Shown one piece after another: positions 25,949-37,601 of a stretch of 64,000 nucleotides of DNA. Origin of the DNA: Agelas oroides (Eukaryota > Porifera > Demospongiae > Agelasida > Agelasidae). The DNA lies in contig OX422183.1 of NCBI GenBank assembly GCA_949130485.1, positions 22,369,202 through 22,433,201 on the forward strand. The letters are read 5' to 3'. Numbering within the stretch: position 1 is the first letter of the stretch; each line of letters starts with the position of its first letter. The notes below the pieces were generated by a model. It was not told the origin of the DNA, searched no databases, and saw nothing but the letters and a program-made list of their open reading frames with translations. A program made the translations under genes and the position numbers.

Positions 25949-26762
25949 TAACAAGAAACACCAATCCAGTGTGTGTCAGCCACTGTCAAGTGCACAGTAC
26001 ATGAACTTCGAATCAGTTCGTACACCACTAGTTCGTCGTTCCTATTCTGATCCACCACAATTTAATTCCTGTGGATTCAGCAAGCAGCTTGAGTCTGATG
26101 AGATGTTTTCATGCAGCCCATCACCTCCTTTTCTTGGCCTTGTAGTTATAGCAACAGCTCTGCTATTGAGAGAAGCCTTCATCGGTTTCAACATTGTGCT
26201 CAGGCACAGAGGTACATTGCCTTGCTTGATGTATAGCTTTGACCCAATTCCATTTTATTCCAGCTATAGTTAGGCATCTATAGCTGAAAGTTCACTAACG
26301 GGCTACAATTACCCTTTCGATGGAGGATACCTTGCTCGACTTCTACAATCCTCTCTCCGCAATCTGAAAATGGACATGCTAGCTTTAAAGCAGAAATCCA
26401 AGAGGAGGTGTCCTTGATCAAGGTGTCGAAGAAGCCTCCCAGGAAGGTATAGTCTTCTTTTTTTTTGGCTTGGCTGCAATAGTTATATCCTATCCCTCTT
26501 TGGTGGGTAGTCATTTACACATAGGTGTTGGCTAAAGTGCAAGACCACCTCCAGGGAGGGATATAATCTGTTACCTAGGCAAGACCATCCCTACAAGGGA
26601 GAGAGATATGACATAGGAAAAACCACTGAGATAGGAGCAACATTCTTAAGAAGGTAAAAACGGGACAGGCCTGGGAACAAAACTATAGTAATAGCATATT
26701 ATTCATACCATGTTCTCTACTCAGACACACCTACATAGTTCGGTTGTGGAGAATGAGTTAAG
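25949..26762. other. No gene; dispersed repeat fragment
   Basis: Bases 26533-26615 match, inverted, 8320-8395. The end of a Mutator-like copy (gcctgggaac…acta) may lie near 26670. No coding domain was recognised. Confidence 0.4.
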
Positions 26763-26766
26763 TTAA

Positions 26767-27381
26767 CCCTTTGCCCCCGGCGCGCATGTGCAGAAATCAA
26801 TCTCGTAGCCACGAGACAAGATATTAATAAAATGGCGATTTTGTGTCATGATGATTCATAGCGTTATATCTTGTAAACTAGCCGAGTTCACAGGTTGCTA
26901 GTTAGGCGTAGCTTAATCAAAAACAAACCTGCTTTACTCAGGAAGTAGTTATATGAGTTGACAGTGAAGTTGGACTAAGCTAAAACGGAGGAAGTGCGGG
27001 GACTTGCTATCCATTGGAAATGACTGGAAAACTGTGGCCAAACTTCCAGCGAAGGTACGTTTTCATTGTTGTTTAGACGACTAGCTAGAAACAATTCTTT
27101 TGACCATAGAACCAGTAGCGCGTGGGATACAAGCTGTTCTGTGACAATGCTAAGTTCAACATGATCAGCAGGCAAACTTCGAATGCAATTTCTGGGGAAA
27201 GTCCGTATGGGACACCCTGGCTAATTATGCTTCGATCGACTTCCTGTGGTTTATAATAACTATGTACTAACTCCAAAACGTGCAGCTGTGGCAATAAATA
27301 GCCGGAAGCTAACTTGGGCGCATATGGGTGCTATCAGGTTTTAAAGGTCGTAAAAATTCCAGGCGCATATGAGCGCTATGG
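26767..27381. mobile_element. TTAA-flanked MITE resembling piggyBac ends
   Basis: TTAA at 26763-26766 and 27382-27385. The left end CCCTTTGCCCCCGGCGCGC followed by atgtgc resembles the left end of the piggyBac at 41366, including the following aatctcgt(a/g)gc segment. Near the right end are two gcgcatatg(g/a)g(t/c)gctat repeats, laid out like the two repeats at the piggyBac right end. The ends themselves are poorly inverted. Confidence 0.5.
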
Positions 27382-27699
27382 TTAACCAGAACGAGCAGAA
27401 GAGTGAGGAGAAAGCAGGTACATAAGCTATAATATCAATAAGTAGAGGGAGAAGGCCTAGTGACTCTTACGCATGTGATCTGTGGCACAATTTGGAGGGC
27501 TGGAGCTGCTGGCAGCAGCTGCCACGTCAGTACCCACGGTGGCCAAATCCACTCCACTGATCCCAGCAGTCAGTTTGTCAACTCCAGGCCCATACAACCG
27601 AACTGCTGTCCTGCCACGGTTTGTAAATAAGATCCCATATAGATCTCGAATTTGTTGAGATAGCAGAACACACCACAGACACGTGGCATGACGACATGG

Positions 27700-28720
27700 C
27701 CTCGGATCCATCCAACCTCACCCGTTGCCCCAGTCACAGGGTCCCAGTTACCGACATTTCTTTATGGCTGGAACACTATATATTCACGCATGGCTACCAT
27801 TCTGGTCACCCGTTTCCCTGAAAAGGCCCCAGAACTCTGGGCATACCAGGCCACCATTCTGAGGGCTGTGAGAAATTATGAGGGGACAGCCTGGGTGGCC
27901 TACGATTGGCAGTTTTGGCGCAAGGCACTGGTGAGGAAGGATCTAAATTGTTTTGCAACGGACCCTTGCCTCTATATAACGCCTACTACCAGTCACTTTA
28001 CAACGTATGGAGCCGCCTCTTCTCAAGAACAGAGAACAAACTTTCGACATCTTCCGCGGTAAGTGTCCAATAATCGTTTCCTCCTTGAGTACCGCTACCG
28101 CATACCTGTCAGCACTGTTGGTTGGCTCCCTCCTGCATATCAGTACTTCCCCAACTGCAGTCCCCAGATAGTCTTGTATACATGGTACCCTCTGGCACAG
28201 CACGCCACCTCCTTTTCCTCCATATCTGTACGCGTGCGAGCTTTCTCAATTAATGCCCACCATGCATAGTTGTAAATTATTTTCGTTCAGTTTGGTCTGT
28301 CCGAAAATTTTTTAACGCGAAAAATTTTTACACGAAAATTAGGTAAACGAAATAAAAGTGAATTACGGTAATGAGGCCTTCACGGGCAGGGCTAAATCGA
28401 TCCCTTGGTGCCCTTACTGCCTCAGCGAGAACCATGCTGGCTTGTATTGCCCAGTAAACCCCAATCCCCCACTGGTTAGATGGCTTCCAGACGCCTGGCA
28501 GCTGAAGCCCAGCATGGCTTCCCCACAGGCCAACTGAGAAACTGAGGCCCGGCCAGGAGGTCTGTCGGAACTATAATGACAACCGGTGCAGGTACAACAA
28601 GTGCTGTTACCGTCACTTCTGCTTTGGACCTCACCCAGCAGTTTGCCTGCCCATGCACCCCACATCCCAAGTAGACCAGTTGATGGAATGGAGCCAGTCA
28701 CAAGTTAACCAACCCCGGCA
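27700..28720 (+). pseudogene. DIRS-like gag with two zinc knuckles, broken and interrupted
   Basis: The first part (27700-27976) reads …RFPEKAPELWAYQATILRAV followed by a tryptophan-rich segment, typical of this gag family, after an early frameshift. The second part (28371-28720) resumes the same reading with NEAFTGRAKSIP, then a CX2CX4HX4C knuckle (CPYCLSENHAGLYC) and, after a frame change, a CCCH-like RCRYNKCCYRHFC segment. The two parts join directly if 27977-28368 is removed. Inactive. Confidence 0.6.
27977..28368 (-). mobile_element. ~392-bp insertion carrying a HIRAN-like frame
   Basis: Lies exactly within the gag frame, with a probable TA target duplication. Its minus strand (28203-27943) encodes an 86-residue frame with GEVLICRREPTNSADRYAVA, GHLPRKMSKVCSLFLRRGG and CKVTGSRRY. 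I recognise this as the HIRAN-like domain common in marine-invertebrate transposons. There is no start codon; it is a fragment. Its right end, …gaattacggta, is a motif also seen near 35490. Confidence 0.55.
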
Positions 28721-29553
28721 GGGCCCGGCTCAACTGCCCGGACCAATTGGTGTTACCAGACTGACAAAGACTATATACATATATACACTATACAGTTCAG
28801 TACAATCATATGGTGATTTTAGATGTTGTGGCTTTGAAGGTAATATATATTCATATGAGTTGGTGACTGTCTAACATAGATTCTCACACCTGTCTGGGTG
28901 CATAAGGGGTGGCTCATTATTTGGAGCCCCTCTAGAGGCATTATAACATCCTTCTCGCCCAGTATATAAGTCATGGGCTACACCATGGCTTTAGGATTGG
29001 CTTTGACTGTCACTCACCCGTCAAATCAGCTTACTCCAACATGGAGATATAGTGAGATACTATGTTGACATAGTAAAGGCCCACATAAAGGAAGCAAATA
29101 ATACAAGAAATGAGTTTGGCATAATATTCATATGAAGAAGGTACCTACAATAAAAGGTTGAATTCTAGGGACAAATTCCAGCTATACCAGCAGTTGTACC
29201 AAGAAACGTATCATCAACAAACGCACCAGAAACAACTACCAATACTGCAGGTTGCAGAAAAGCATGAGTGTGGGGATGAAGAAGAAAGGTGACAAAAATG
29301 AAATTTTAGGAACCATAAATCCTAAAAGCAAACTCCAATTTTAAACACAACTAGTGCCAGTAGATAAATAGCTGCAAAGTGATGGCAATTTTATTAGGGT
29401 ATGTTTTATAGTTTTGCATAAATGCCAGTACCAGTACTTTAAGATATTTACATTAGCGAATCTTACTTGCTACAGTGCTGGTACTAAACCTCTTGCTGAC
29501 AAAAAACCACCAGAAGAATTCAAACCTACTGTCAATGATAGCTGATGTTAGCA
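28721..29553. other. No gene recognised
   Basis: No domain, splice series or repeat boundary was recognised. Confidence 0.4.
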
Positions 29554-29557
29554 TTAA

Positions 29558-29890
29558 CTCATTGCAAGCGGGAGGCCACTTCAGTGACCCAATAATTGTG
29601 AGTTAGCCCACTTAGCACTTCAAAAGGACAACCGTTGGATGTGAGCATTAACAAACTATTCAAGCAGATGCTGAAGAACAAGTGGTCACACTACATGAAG
29701 AGCAAAGTAGACACCTGGACACACAAGCTCTCACCACCAAAGCCAAAATTCCGACAGTCACAAAACAAGAGTTGGTGCAATGGACTGCCACAGTTTTGGA
29801 AATCTTGCAAAAAGATCTCATTAACCGATTATACACTAAGTTTATTGGGATTTAATTAATCCCAAACGCGGAATTTTTAATGTCACGTGA
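29558..29890. repeat. Two TTAA-element end fragments
   Basis: At 29558, after TTAA, CTCATTGCAAGCGGGAGGCC matches the right end (inverted) of the element at 47334-47985. At 29825, after TTAA, CCGATTATACACTAAG and the following ~60 bases match the right end (inverted) of the element at 57736-58284. Both are truncated. Confidence 0.7.
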
Positions 29891-29903
29891 GGTCAACAAT
29901 TAT

Positions 29904-30330
29904 AATACTTACAAAGCTAATACAATGGGGACAACAAATCCCAGAATTCACCAACCCAAGCCTGGATGACGGACCAAGGTAACCTAATAAAGGCAAGTTG
30001 GTGTGAGCAGTACATGTTAAAAGTTATCGTACAATTTGGCTAAAACTTGGAGACAGACCAAATCTTCTCAATTAAGGGTGTTCATTCAATACTTACAAAG
30101 CTAATACAATGGGACAAACAAATCCCAGAATTCACCAAATTAAGCCTGGATGATGGACCAAGCTAAGCTAATAAAGGTAAGTTGGTGTGAGCAGTACACG
30201 TTAAAAGCTGTCGTACAATTTGAAGATAGCGAGCTTTGTGATGTGTTGCAGATAATGTCATGAGATACCATACTGGCATCATCTGAATGTGGACCACACT
30301 GAAATAGCCTGCCTCAAAGCCTTCATCCAG
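29904..30330 (+). pseudogene. Nuclear receptor LBD unit 1: helix 3-5 (twice) and helix 8
   Basis: Two direct copies (29904-30050, 30088-30220) encode the LBD signature: L-I-Q-W-x-K-Q-I-P-E-F-T-K-L-S-L-D-D then, after a frame slip, Q-A-K-L-I-K. In receptors this helix 3-5 region is W/LAKxIPxFxxLxLDDQxxLL. Bases 30255-30330 encode HEIPYWHHLNVDHTEIACLK, the helix 8 region (compare IQIDDNEYACLKAI of HNF4-type receptors). Stops and frame slips interrupt all pieces. No DNA-binding domain was found. Confidence 0.75.
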
Positions 30331-31213
30331 TTTTCTTCGTTCTATTGTAATGTGTACCAACTTTTCAACACATCTGCTATTTGTGCATAAGAACTATGCA
30401 TGAAAAGTCAGGGAGTGTGTTTCGAGTCAATAGAGGTCAGTATGAGGCGAGGATTAATCCATACTAGCTGCAGACATGCATGACCTGATAATAAAATTGG
30501 TGAAGTTTTAGTTGGCCAAACGATGCTGCTTTGTCGTTGAGTGTACCTAATCGCTGGACTGAACTGGACTGGACTGGACTGTCAATGCGGCACAAGTCAT
30601 GCACATGTGCAGTTTTAACAGCATGACGGCACAGCTACGTTAGGTAGTGTCTGTACTTTTGTGTCTACTTTTCAGTCTTTTGTATCCGCTTACGTCAGGC
30701 GAATGATGGCTACGGGTGGAGCAGATGATCCCATATTGGTTGGAGACAGCAGGAGCGGTAGTGAGCACAGTGGGAGTAGCCCAGTTTGCCTTGCCCTTCG
30801 ACCTCGTGGTCTGCTTTGAGAATGCTCAGAAAGATCGTAGATTCAGCAGAGTTGAGGTAGGGATACTGTACGTCTATTAGTAATCCTTGTCAGTTGACTT
30901 TTATGTTTGAGACTAATTTGCAAACTTGGCAACAGTAGGTTTGTTAGGAATTGGTTGGCTCAACACTCTCAGAGATGTCCGAGTGAGCAAGGGAAGACCT
31001 TCCATTGGACGGATCTACAGTGTTTTTTTTTTAGATAGAACCCTTTACTCCGGTTTGTATGCACCAGAAACAAGTTATCAATCCTGTGCCCAAATTCAGT
31101 ATAGCCTATGCAAACGACCAGGGTTTAGATGCCACATATACATTAGTTAGTTTTCCTCCTCCCCTCTCCCCATACTAAAGAGTGCTTAGTTTGTTCTCAC
31201 CATGTGGAATGTT
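30331..31213. other. Unassigned; possible exon fragments
   Basis: A short run of CTGGACTGGACTGGACTG lies near 30555. From 30704 an ATG-led frame MMATGGADDPILVGDSRSGS runs 38 codons to a stop and looks coding-like in composition. An overlapping frame reads on to a possible donor near 30855. No family was recognised. Confidence 0.3.
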
Positions 31214-31469
31214 TAGCCTCGCAAGCCATAACCTTCGCAGAAAGTGTCTGGTCATGCTGCAGCCGAGTTGTCGCTGAGAAACGCAATTATCGAACATAGA
31301 TAATAGATGCTGACATCCGCTAAACACATGATGCAACTACTACTCCATGGCAACGGATGCGATCTTCAAAGAGTGTGGATTTTATCGGTCACAGCAAGTT
31401 TTTGATAACTCGATGGTCACAGTGTGACCAGATCCTTCCTCTCTGCGAAGGGTGTGGCTTGTGAGACTA
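31214..31469. mobile_element. Foldback element, TAGCCTCGCAAGCC type
   Basis: About 50-bp imperfect arms from TAGCCTCGCAAGCC to GGCTTGTGAGACTA, related to the element at 1769-2170. No 9-bp duplication is visible, so an end may be altered. Confidence 0.65.
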
Positions 31470-33000
31470 GTTGTCCCCCTTTATGACCTTTCGTCTCTAA
31501 GCAATCACTGTTCGAGCCATCGTTGCTGAGCTCAGTGATAGTGATAGCGAGGATGACATCCTAGTCTGATCTTTAACAGTGAAGAAAAGACTTATCTTAG
31601 GCAAGTGTAGATCATGTAATTATCACCTCATAATTAGTCTGTTAAAACAAACCCTTTTTGGTGTTGTTGTTAGGTAGAATCTTGCTATTGAAAGTGAAGT
31701 CGTAGCACTGGTTGGTCACTGACTGTAGCCCATAGGGTTTTCCCATGCAGCCCTAAGCCTGCAAGAGTTGTTACTGGACTGTGTTCTTGCTTGCAACAGA
31801 AATGTGTGGCAAGTTACCTCTATAGGTGATCCTCAACATTGAGAAGTGTACTTCTCAGACAGAACCTAGCCTATTTTGTAGTAATCTAACCCTGCATGAG
31901 AAAAGCTTTTACCTTCGCATAGTAAACTAATACTTCCACAGGTCAAGTGGCCTTCCACATGCAGTGCTGTGTACTGGAAGTCGGTTTGTAGTAACATGGG
32001 GATAAGCGAGGCAGAGGAGAAAGTGATTGAAGAAGAGAATAAAGAAGTAGATGTGCGGAGGTATCTACATAGAGCTTTTATCCTTTACTGAGATCAATTG
32101 TACGTATTGTGAGTTCTTGCTTTAACACTTAGGACGAGCTGAAACTATTATGAAGATTTTGCTGAATCCAAAGAGTTCATGAGTGAGTCGAGTGTGCCCA
32201 CATCATGTCACAAATGTTCTGCATACGTTATTGATGTGACCGCCTTTGCTCATCCTGAAGATGTAAAGAAAGACGACTTTCGAAAGTGTGATTACAAAGG
32301 CTCACACCCGTAGCCTTATGTGTTTGTTTTAGGAGGGATGGATTAATTGGAATCGAGTGTTGTCTTAATGAAGAGAGCCAGGGTGATATTCTTTACCTGT
32401 GGTGACTCTACTATACCCACCCATCCAATCCAGAGATGAAAAGGATGCTTGCATTTATCACAGGTCTGTTGAACTGGCCAAGTAATGTTCAAGCAGTTAT
32501 TTCCATCTGCCTACATGTATGTGTTTTGTTTCTAGTAGCCAAGATTGCGTCCCCCCTCCCTCTTTCACCTTCAACCTCCTAATGGATATACATGTAGCTC
32601 AGAAGTTGTCAGTTTTATAGCTGTAGCCTATTAGCAGCAGCTTTATGAATGCCTGATGCCATAATGGTTGCTGATCGGCCCAATCTTCTGACTTGCTGGC
32701 CATGTTTTTTTCTCAATGTGTATACTATATATATACCTACAAGGGTGCAGCAGCGCTCAAGCTTCACACATATCAGGGTAGTTGTGAGACTACATCTAGC
32801 TCACATCTCGGATGAGTACAATTTTAGATAAAGGCTTTTATGGTAGTTGACCTCACTACATTCCAGTAAACTTCTCAGTGTACTTAAGGCCTGGGTCGGC
32901 TTAGGTCAGCCCGGAAGTGCGCACGCCACCAATTATTGCTACGTGCGCCGTATTTAATGTGCAGATGTCATGTGATGCTAGTGTGACTTACAGTTAGCAA
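31470..33000 (+). other. Coding-like fragments without an assignable gene
   Basis: 31500-31569 reads TVRAIVAELSDSDSEDDILV then a stop, like an acidic protein end. 31996-32058 reads MGISEAEEKVIEEENKEVDV followed by GTATCT. 32136-32300 reads YYEDFAESKEFMSE, then PTSCHKCSAYVIDVTAFA and FRKCDYK, ending near a possible donor. These may be exons of one decayed gene, or of several. No family was recognised. Confidence 0.3.
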
Positions 33001-33005
33001 AGTAA

Positions 33006-33483
33006 CCCTTTAACTACTGATGATGAGTGCACTCATCATGCAATTTGGCCACGTTATCAGTTGGTGCAATCCGTTTTTAAAAATGCACTAGCAAGAAAGG
33101 GTGGGATGGGGGAGGTAGGTGGGCATAGCCATGACATACCATGCACATGGCAGCTGTCTTGGCTGGCTGTAGAAAATCCTTGGTCGGAAATTTCTCCGTG
33201 CTTTTTAGGGCTGCAAGTGGTGCCATCAAACGTATTGAGGCGGAGAATATATTATGTCACTACCTTAGCTAGATTTGATCTTTCTTGGACCTACATTGTT
33301 AACTCACTAATGAGTGGGAGTGGCCAAGGTCATAAACCCCAAGAGAATTGAGAACCCCTGGCTCAAGTTTGCAGTGCACGCTATGTAGCTCGCAGCGGAA
33401 GAGGAATTACGGTTCATACAAGGTATCTGTAGCTTCAAAAAGACTTCTAGAAAAGGAAACGCAGTGTATAATAGTTCAAAGGG
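33006..33483. mobile_element. TTAA-type MITE in the LBD intron (unit 1), family B
   Basis: Left CCCTTTAACTAC, right gttcaaaggg (complement CCCTTTGAAC). The flanking TTAA is mutated to GTAA/ATTG. Carries a perfect 20-bp palindrome, ATGATGAGTGCACTCATCAT, at 33020-33039. The interior is similar to family A. The same element sits at the same intron position at 40022, 52016, 61080 and 63322. Confidence 0.75.
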
Positions 33484-33544
33484 ATTGATGCATAGCAATC
33501 ATTTCTATTATAACTGATCTTTTACTTTTTCAACCCTTACCCAG

Positions 33545-34150
33545 ATACCAAGAGTCTCAGTCCAGCTGGACAAAGAAAAGTGGAGGTACTTCAGGATGAA
33601 GTTCTCCAGTCCCTGGAGAGCAGAACCAAAGCCACACACCTTTATTTATTCTAAGACTTTCAAAAACCTCATTTGCGCTTATGCTCTGTACATCGAATCA
33701 GTCTGGAGCTGAAGAACCTTGATAAACTCACTTTTTACTTTTCAGTTCCATTGAAGTACTTTATATGCAATTGTTATACACATGTATTGGAATGTTGTGT
33801 GTACACTATGCCGGTATGTTAATCTATAGTTTTATTGTCCTCCTTACCAACCACATTCATTGTCCAAAAGAGAAAGTTGACCCACCAGGGCAAAATAGCT
33901 GTCCCTACTCACTGGACTGGGACTAGACTACTGGACTGGATAACTGGACTGGACTACTGGACTGACCTTTTTGCCACTAAAAATCTTTTTTATGCTCTGT
34001 AATTAGTCTCAGTTTTCCTGTAGTGTTGTATACTGCCTAGAAAGACAGCTTTACACTACGCAAATGCAGCCGATTCCTGGCAAATAAAAGTCTAGTAAAT
34101 GTTCTATAATTACATATAGGAAAACACATGGGGTCTGGTAAACTACTAAC
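33545..34150 (+). pseudogene. Nuclear receptor LBD unit 1: helix 9-11 exon and 3' block
   Basis: After acceptor ccag (33541-33544), the exon reads DTKSLSPAGQRKVEVLQDEV, then LQSLES, matching helix 9 after the receptor motif NPD. After a frame slip it reads RLCSVHRISLELKNLDKLTF, matching the helix 10-11 region ([20 protein letters not shown] of RXR-type receptors). A stop near 33650 and the slip make it inactive. An AATAAA at 34083-34088 could be the gene's poly(A) signal. The 33484-34150 block is duplicated at 52457-53095. Confidence 0.75.
34083..34088 (+). promoter_or_regulatory. Poly(A) signal in the receptor 3' block
   Basis: AATAAA within ggcaaataaaagtctag; the same string is kept in the paralogous block at 53016-53021. 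Conservation at both sites and its place after the last LBD exon suggest a real signal of the ancestral gene. Confidence 0.45.
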
Positions 34151-34636
34151 TTGCATTTACACCACAGTTATAACTTCGTGCCGCATGAGGACAACAAGTT
34201 ACCATTTCCGCTCTGCAAACTAGCATGAGTAGTGTGGCTGAATATGTCGCCAAAAAAATGTTTGGGAGGAGTAGCTGTAGCGTGAACATTTATGGTGTGA
34301 GGGCTGGGAGTTGTAAAGACAAACTTGGTATAGGACAAGCTCAGAATATCACATGACAGCAGGCCATTAGTTGCATACCTGAGCAAATTAAAACTGCATT
34401 TACTTCTTCCACATTGGTTTTTGCTTGGGTATCAACCCAGTCTGGGTGCCAGCTTTCTCCAATCTACCGATCAAAGTGTTGTTTCTACTATTCACCAAGG
34501 GTTGCCATGTCATGTGCTCCACTTCCATCATCTGGGGAAGATGGAACGTCTGACAGGGAAGCAGTTGTCCAGTTTATTACTGGCAAACAAAGTGCAAGCA
34601 ATGAAGTGGTACCAGGTATGTAGCATAGATACTTAA

Positions 34637-35662
34637 CTCTTTAACTTATTGAACACGGCAACAATTTTATGTCACCGTGTAACTAGGCTGGACTAGTTTA
34701 TCCAAGTAACTGATCACTGCTAGGTAAGCTACTTCTACATGTTTGAAGCCATTTACGTGTGGCTATTCTCGTAACTTAACGGCATTTCAAAACGGTGCCG
34801 ATTTTCCCAGTGATTACCGACAGCCCCAACAGATTCAGCTGTTTTCTCGGTTATTTGAAGGTAGTACTTCTGTATTAGGCCAAAACTGGAGGTTGTTAGC
34901 TTATTTCATTTCAGAAAAAGCTTCTTGCCCTTGGCCAAATCACAATTACACATGAAGTAGTACCACCCCTTCCTGCTTTTCCTGGATAGTGATATAAGTG
35001 AAAAGGCGTGGCCTCAACAATTACCTCTAAATAAGAAGGGATTTACCTTGAGGAGCTGCTTGGCTTGGCTTCTTCGTGCAGTAGGGGCCCAAATGTAACA
35101 CAGGTGTATAACTAGAAAATGTAGAACATTGTGGGGGCGAGCCTGAGCAAGCAGCTAACATGCACATGAATAGACTAAGCTTCACACTGAAACGATGAGC
35201 TGAATCGGTAGCATTTATGAGTGTCGTTTATGCACGACCCTTACCTGAAGCGATCTCAACCAGGCTGCGGTGTATAATTTTGCAGCTGCCATTGATGGTA
35301 GGTCCATAGCTGCTGTGACAAACAAGAAGGTGCCATGTGTGCTTAAACTTGAGCTGTCTCCGCTATAGTTGCCAACGCTGCATTCTGGGTAGTAGCCCAG
35401 CATTGCCATGCCATGTCCTTCACCTATTGAGGCTAACTACTAAGTGCACGAGGACGTTTAATTTTTGGGAAATATTAAAACGCGTAATTAAAATTTACGG
35501 TATATGGGCGCAAGCAAGCACATACGTACGTACGTACGGTCGTATACACACACACCTGCGCAATGCAGTCCCGCTAGTGTGGGGCTCGCTCAGGCTCGCC
35601 CCAAATATGCCGCTAGCACTCATGGAAAGTAGCATATAAATACGCCTATCACGTTCAAAGAG
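34637..35662. mobile_element. 1026-bp TTAA MITE
   Basis: Left CTCTTTAACTTATTGAACACG, right cgttcaaagag (complement CTCTTTGAACG), with TTAA at 34633-34636 and 35663-35666. The interior shares a ~250-base core (aggctggactagtttatcc…) with the elements at 47334 and 51293. It is longer than its relatives, holding extra sequence at 35000-35640. No transposase. Confidence 0.75.
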
Positions 35663-35666
35663 TTAA

Positions 35667-36284
35667 ACCCTCTAGTGCACTTTTGGCTACATCATACTGC
35701 ACACTGCACACAAAGGAACTATCTGTGCACTTGTGTGCAGGTTCTGCATCAGCAGAAAGGGTGGGACAGGGGTAGGTGGGTGGGGTCACCCGCAAGATGA
35801 CATGCACATGGTGGCTGAAAGGGTGGGACAGGGAGAGGTGGGTGGGTTCATCCCAGTTCAATTTCTATTTATCATGACAGATCTATTTGTAAACTTCCAT
35901 TGTCTAACTTTGGAATAATTTTGCAACTGATGAAACCACTATCAATTTCCAGCAAGTGCACTCATATTTAGAGAGGATTTCTGACCACTGCTTCTGCTGA
36001 AGAACCATCTAAAGAGGAAGAGAGGACTAAACAAGAAGTGGATAGGAAACTACTCTCTCAAGATTTGAGTCCTGAAGCACCATACCCTGAGTGTGAGAGT
36101 GCAATTCACATGAGCTCAGCTTTTATTCTTCGCTTTTGTTCTACACATTCACATACATTGTAAATAGTTGTATGGCCACACACAATATGGCTTAAACTTG
36201 GAAGAGAGCTCAGACCATGTCAAACATCCAGAGCTTCGCTGTGTGTAGCAGAGAGTACGTGATTAAGAATCTTACTGGCTTTAC
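35667..36284 (+). other. Possible hinge/linker exon; otherwise nothing
   Basis: Short MITE-like ggtgggacaggg(t)aggtgggtgggg segments lie at 35755-35850, parts of family A. Bases 35996-36090 read SAEEPSKEEERTKQEVDRKL, then LSQDLSPEAPYPECE, an open acidic frame that could be a receptor linker exon. Confidence 0.35.
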
Positions 36285-36955
36285 TATAGCAATGTAGACC
36301 ACGCTGAAATAGCCCGCCTGAAAGCAATTATCTCTGACAAAAAGAAAGGATTTATGAATGAAGGTCTTAGCATTTCTCATATGCACATGATATACTTAGA
36401 GAAATATGAGTCCCAGGTGAAGAATTCAATCTGAGCTTTGGTTACCCACGGAGCGATACTTGCTACATGCAACCATACAGGTTCCTTATCACAGAGAGCA
36501 AGAACAGTGTTGTTTCAATGTCCAAGGATTGTAAAGCTTAGTTACTGCAAATATTACACCAGTACAGAAAACCAGGCCATTCATGGAGTAAAAAGGGAAG
36601 AATTACATCATTTTTGGGACCAAAGTCGAACAAACGCAGTCACTCCAATGACATTTCTATTTTTGCAGTCACAGGTGAAAGAAACAGTTAGCAAGATTGA
36701 TTTTACTGGTTCAGGCAAGCTGATGAGGTGGTTATGGTGTAACACGTGAAATCTTCCTTCTTTGAAGCTGATATAACTTCCACGTATCTTAATGAGCTCC
36801 TTCTTTTGTTAGCACTACCAGGTCAGGATTCATCTCTCTGAGATCCACCAAATGGAAACTCAAAAAAGAGAAATGGTCTTCACAGTAAGTAATGAGCCTA
36901 GTGAGCAGCCATCAAGTTATATAGTCCAGATGCGTTTGGTGAGACTTGCAGCTTT
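36285..36955 (+). pseudogene. Nuclear receptor LBD, type-B unit: helix 8-9 and C-terminal exons
   Basis: 36285-36420 reads NVDHAEIARLKAIISDKKKG, then a helix 9-like segment. 36669-36740 (after ttgcag) reads SQVKETVSKIDFTGSGKLMR followed by GTGTAAC. 36813-36955 reads HYQVRIHLSEIHQMETQKRE and on to SSYIVQMRLVRLAAF, where the receptor helix 10 pattern [12 protein letters not shown] would fall. The C-terminal exon recurs at 38770 and 54521. The frame is open over long stretches, so this unit may have been expressed until the TTAA insertion just after it. Confidence 0.55.
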
Positions 36956-36959
36956 TTAA

Positions 36960-37597
36960 CCAATTATACGCGGTAGACGCCAATTGGTGTCATACGCATA
37001 CATGTCACAAAACGCGATAGACGCCAATTGGCGTCACGGATACGGCTAAGCATTATCACTGCCCAGGGCGAATAGCTATAACCTTTGTATCCAGTCTGTG
37101 ATAAGCTTGGGGTTTCCCCTACTACTACAAGTACGTATGTTGGTCCAGAAGCCCTCAAGGGGTGGAGCATAGTGAGTGACAACAGCCCGGGTGGTTGTCG
37201 ATCTCCTTGATCGAGAAAACGACTTATTAGCCATGTTTTCTTCTCAACACCAATAAGCAGAAGCACAGCGCTAACTATACAGAGGTACAGGGACTCTTGG
37301 GCTTCATAAATATCTAGACAGATCTCGACCCATCCCTGGTTAATCAACGACCAAAGCCAAAGACGGTACACACAACATGCGGGTATGTAAGCGTCCTCCG
37401 TAATCCGGTTACATATGACTTCAGAAAACATATCTAGGTTCAGAATAACCCTGGAAAGCCCTTCTCTGTCCCTTTTTTCTTTTCTTTTGACTTCCCTGAC
37501 GGTTTAAAAAAAGCTTTAAAAAATTGACATCACGTGAAGCTGATCTATTGCCGCCTTTCTGGTTAATTGCATTCCTTTTAATCTCGCGTATAATCGG
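36960..37597. mobile_element. TTAA MITE, family C, inserted in a receptor exon
   Basis: Left CCAATTATACGCG, right cgcgtataatcgg (complement CCGATTATACGCG), TTAA at 36956-36959 and 37598-37601. Two near-terminal palindromes lie at 36976-36991 (GACGCCAATTGGTGTC) and 37020-37035 (GACGCCAATTGGCGTC, perfect). The paralogous copy at 38.76-39.03 kb lacks the insert. Same family as 57736-58284. Confidence 0.88.
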
Positions 37598-37601
37598 TTA
37601 A

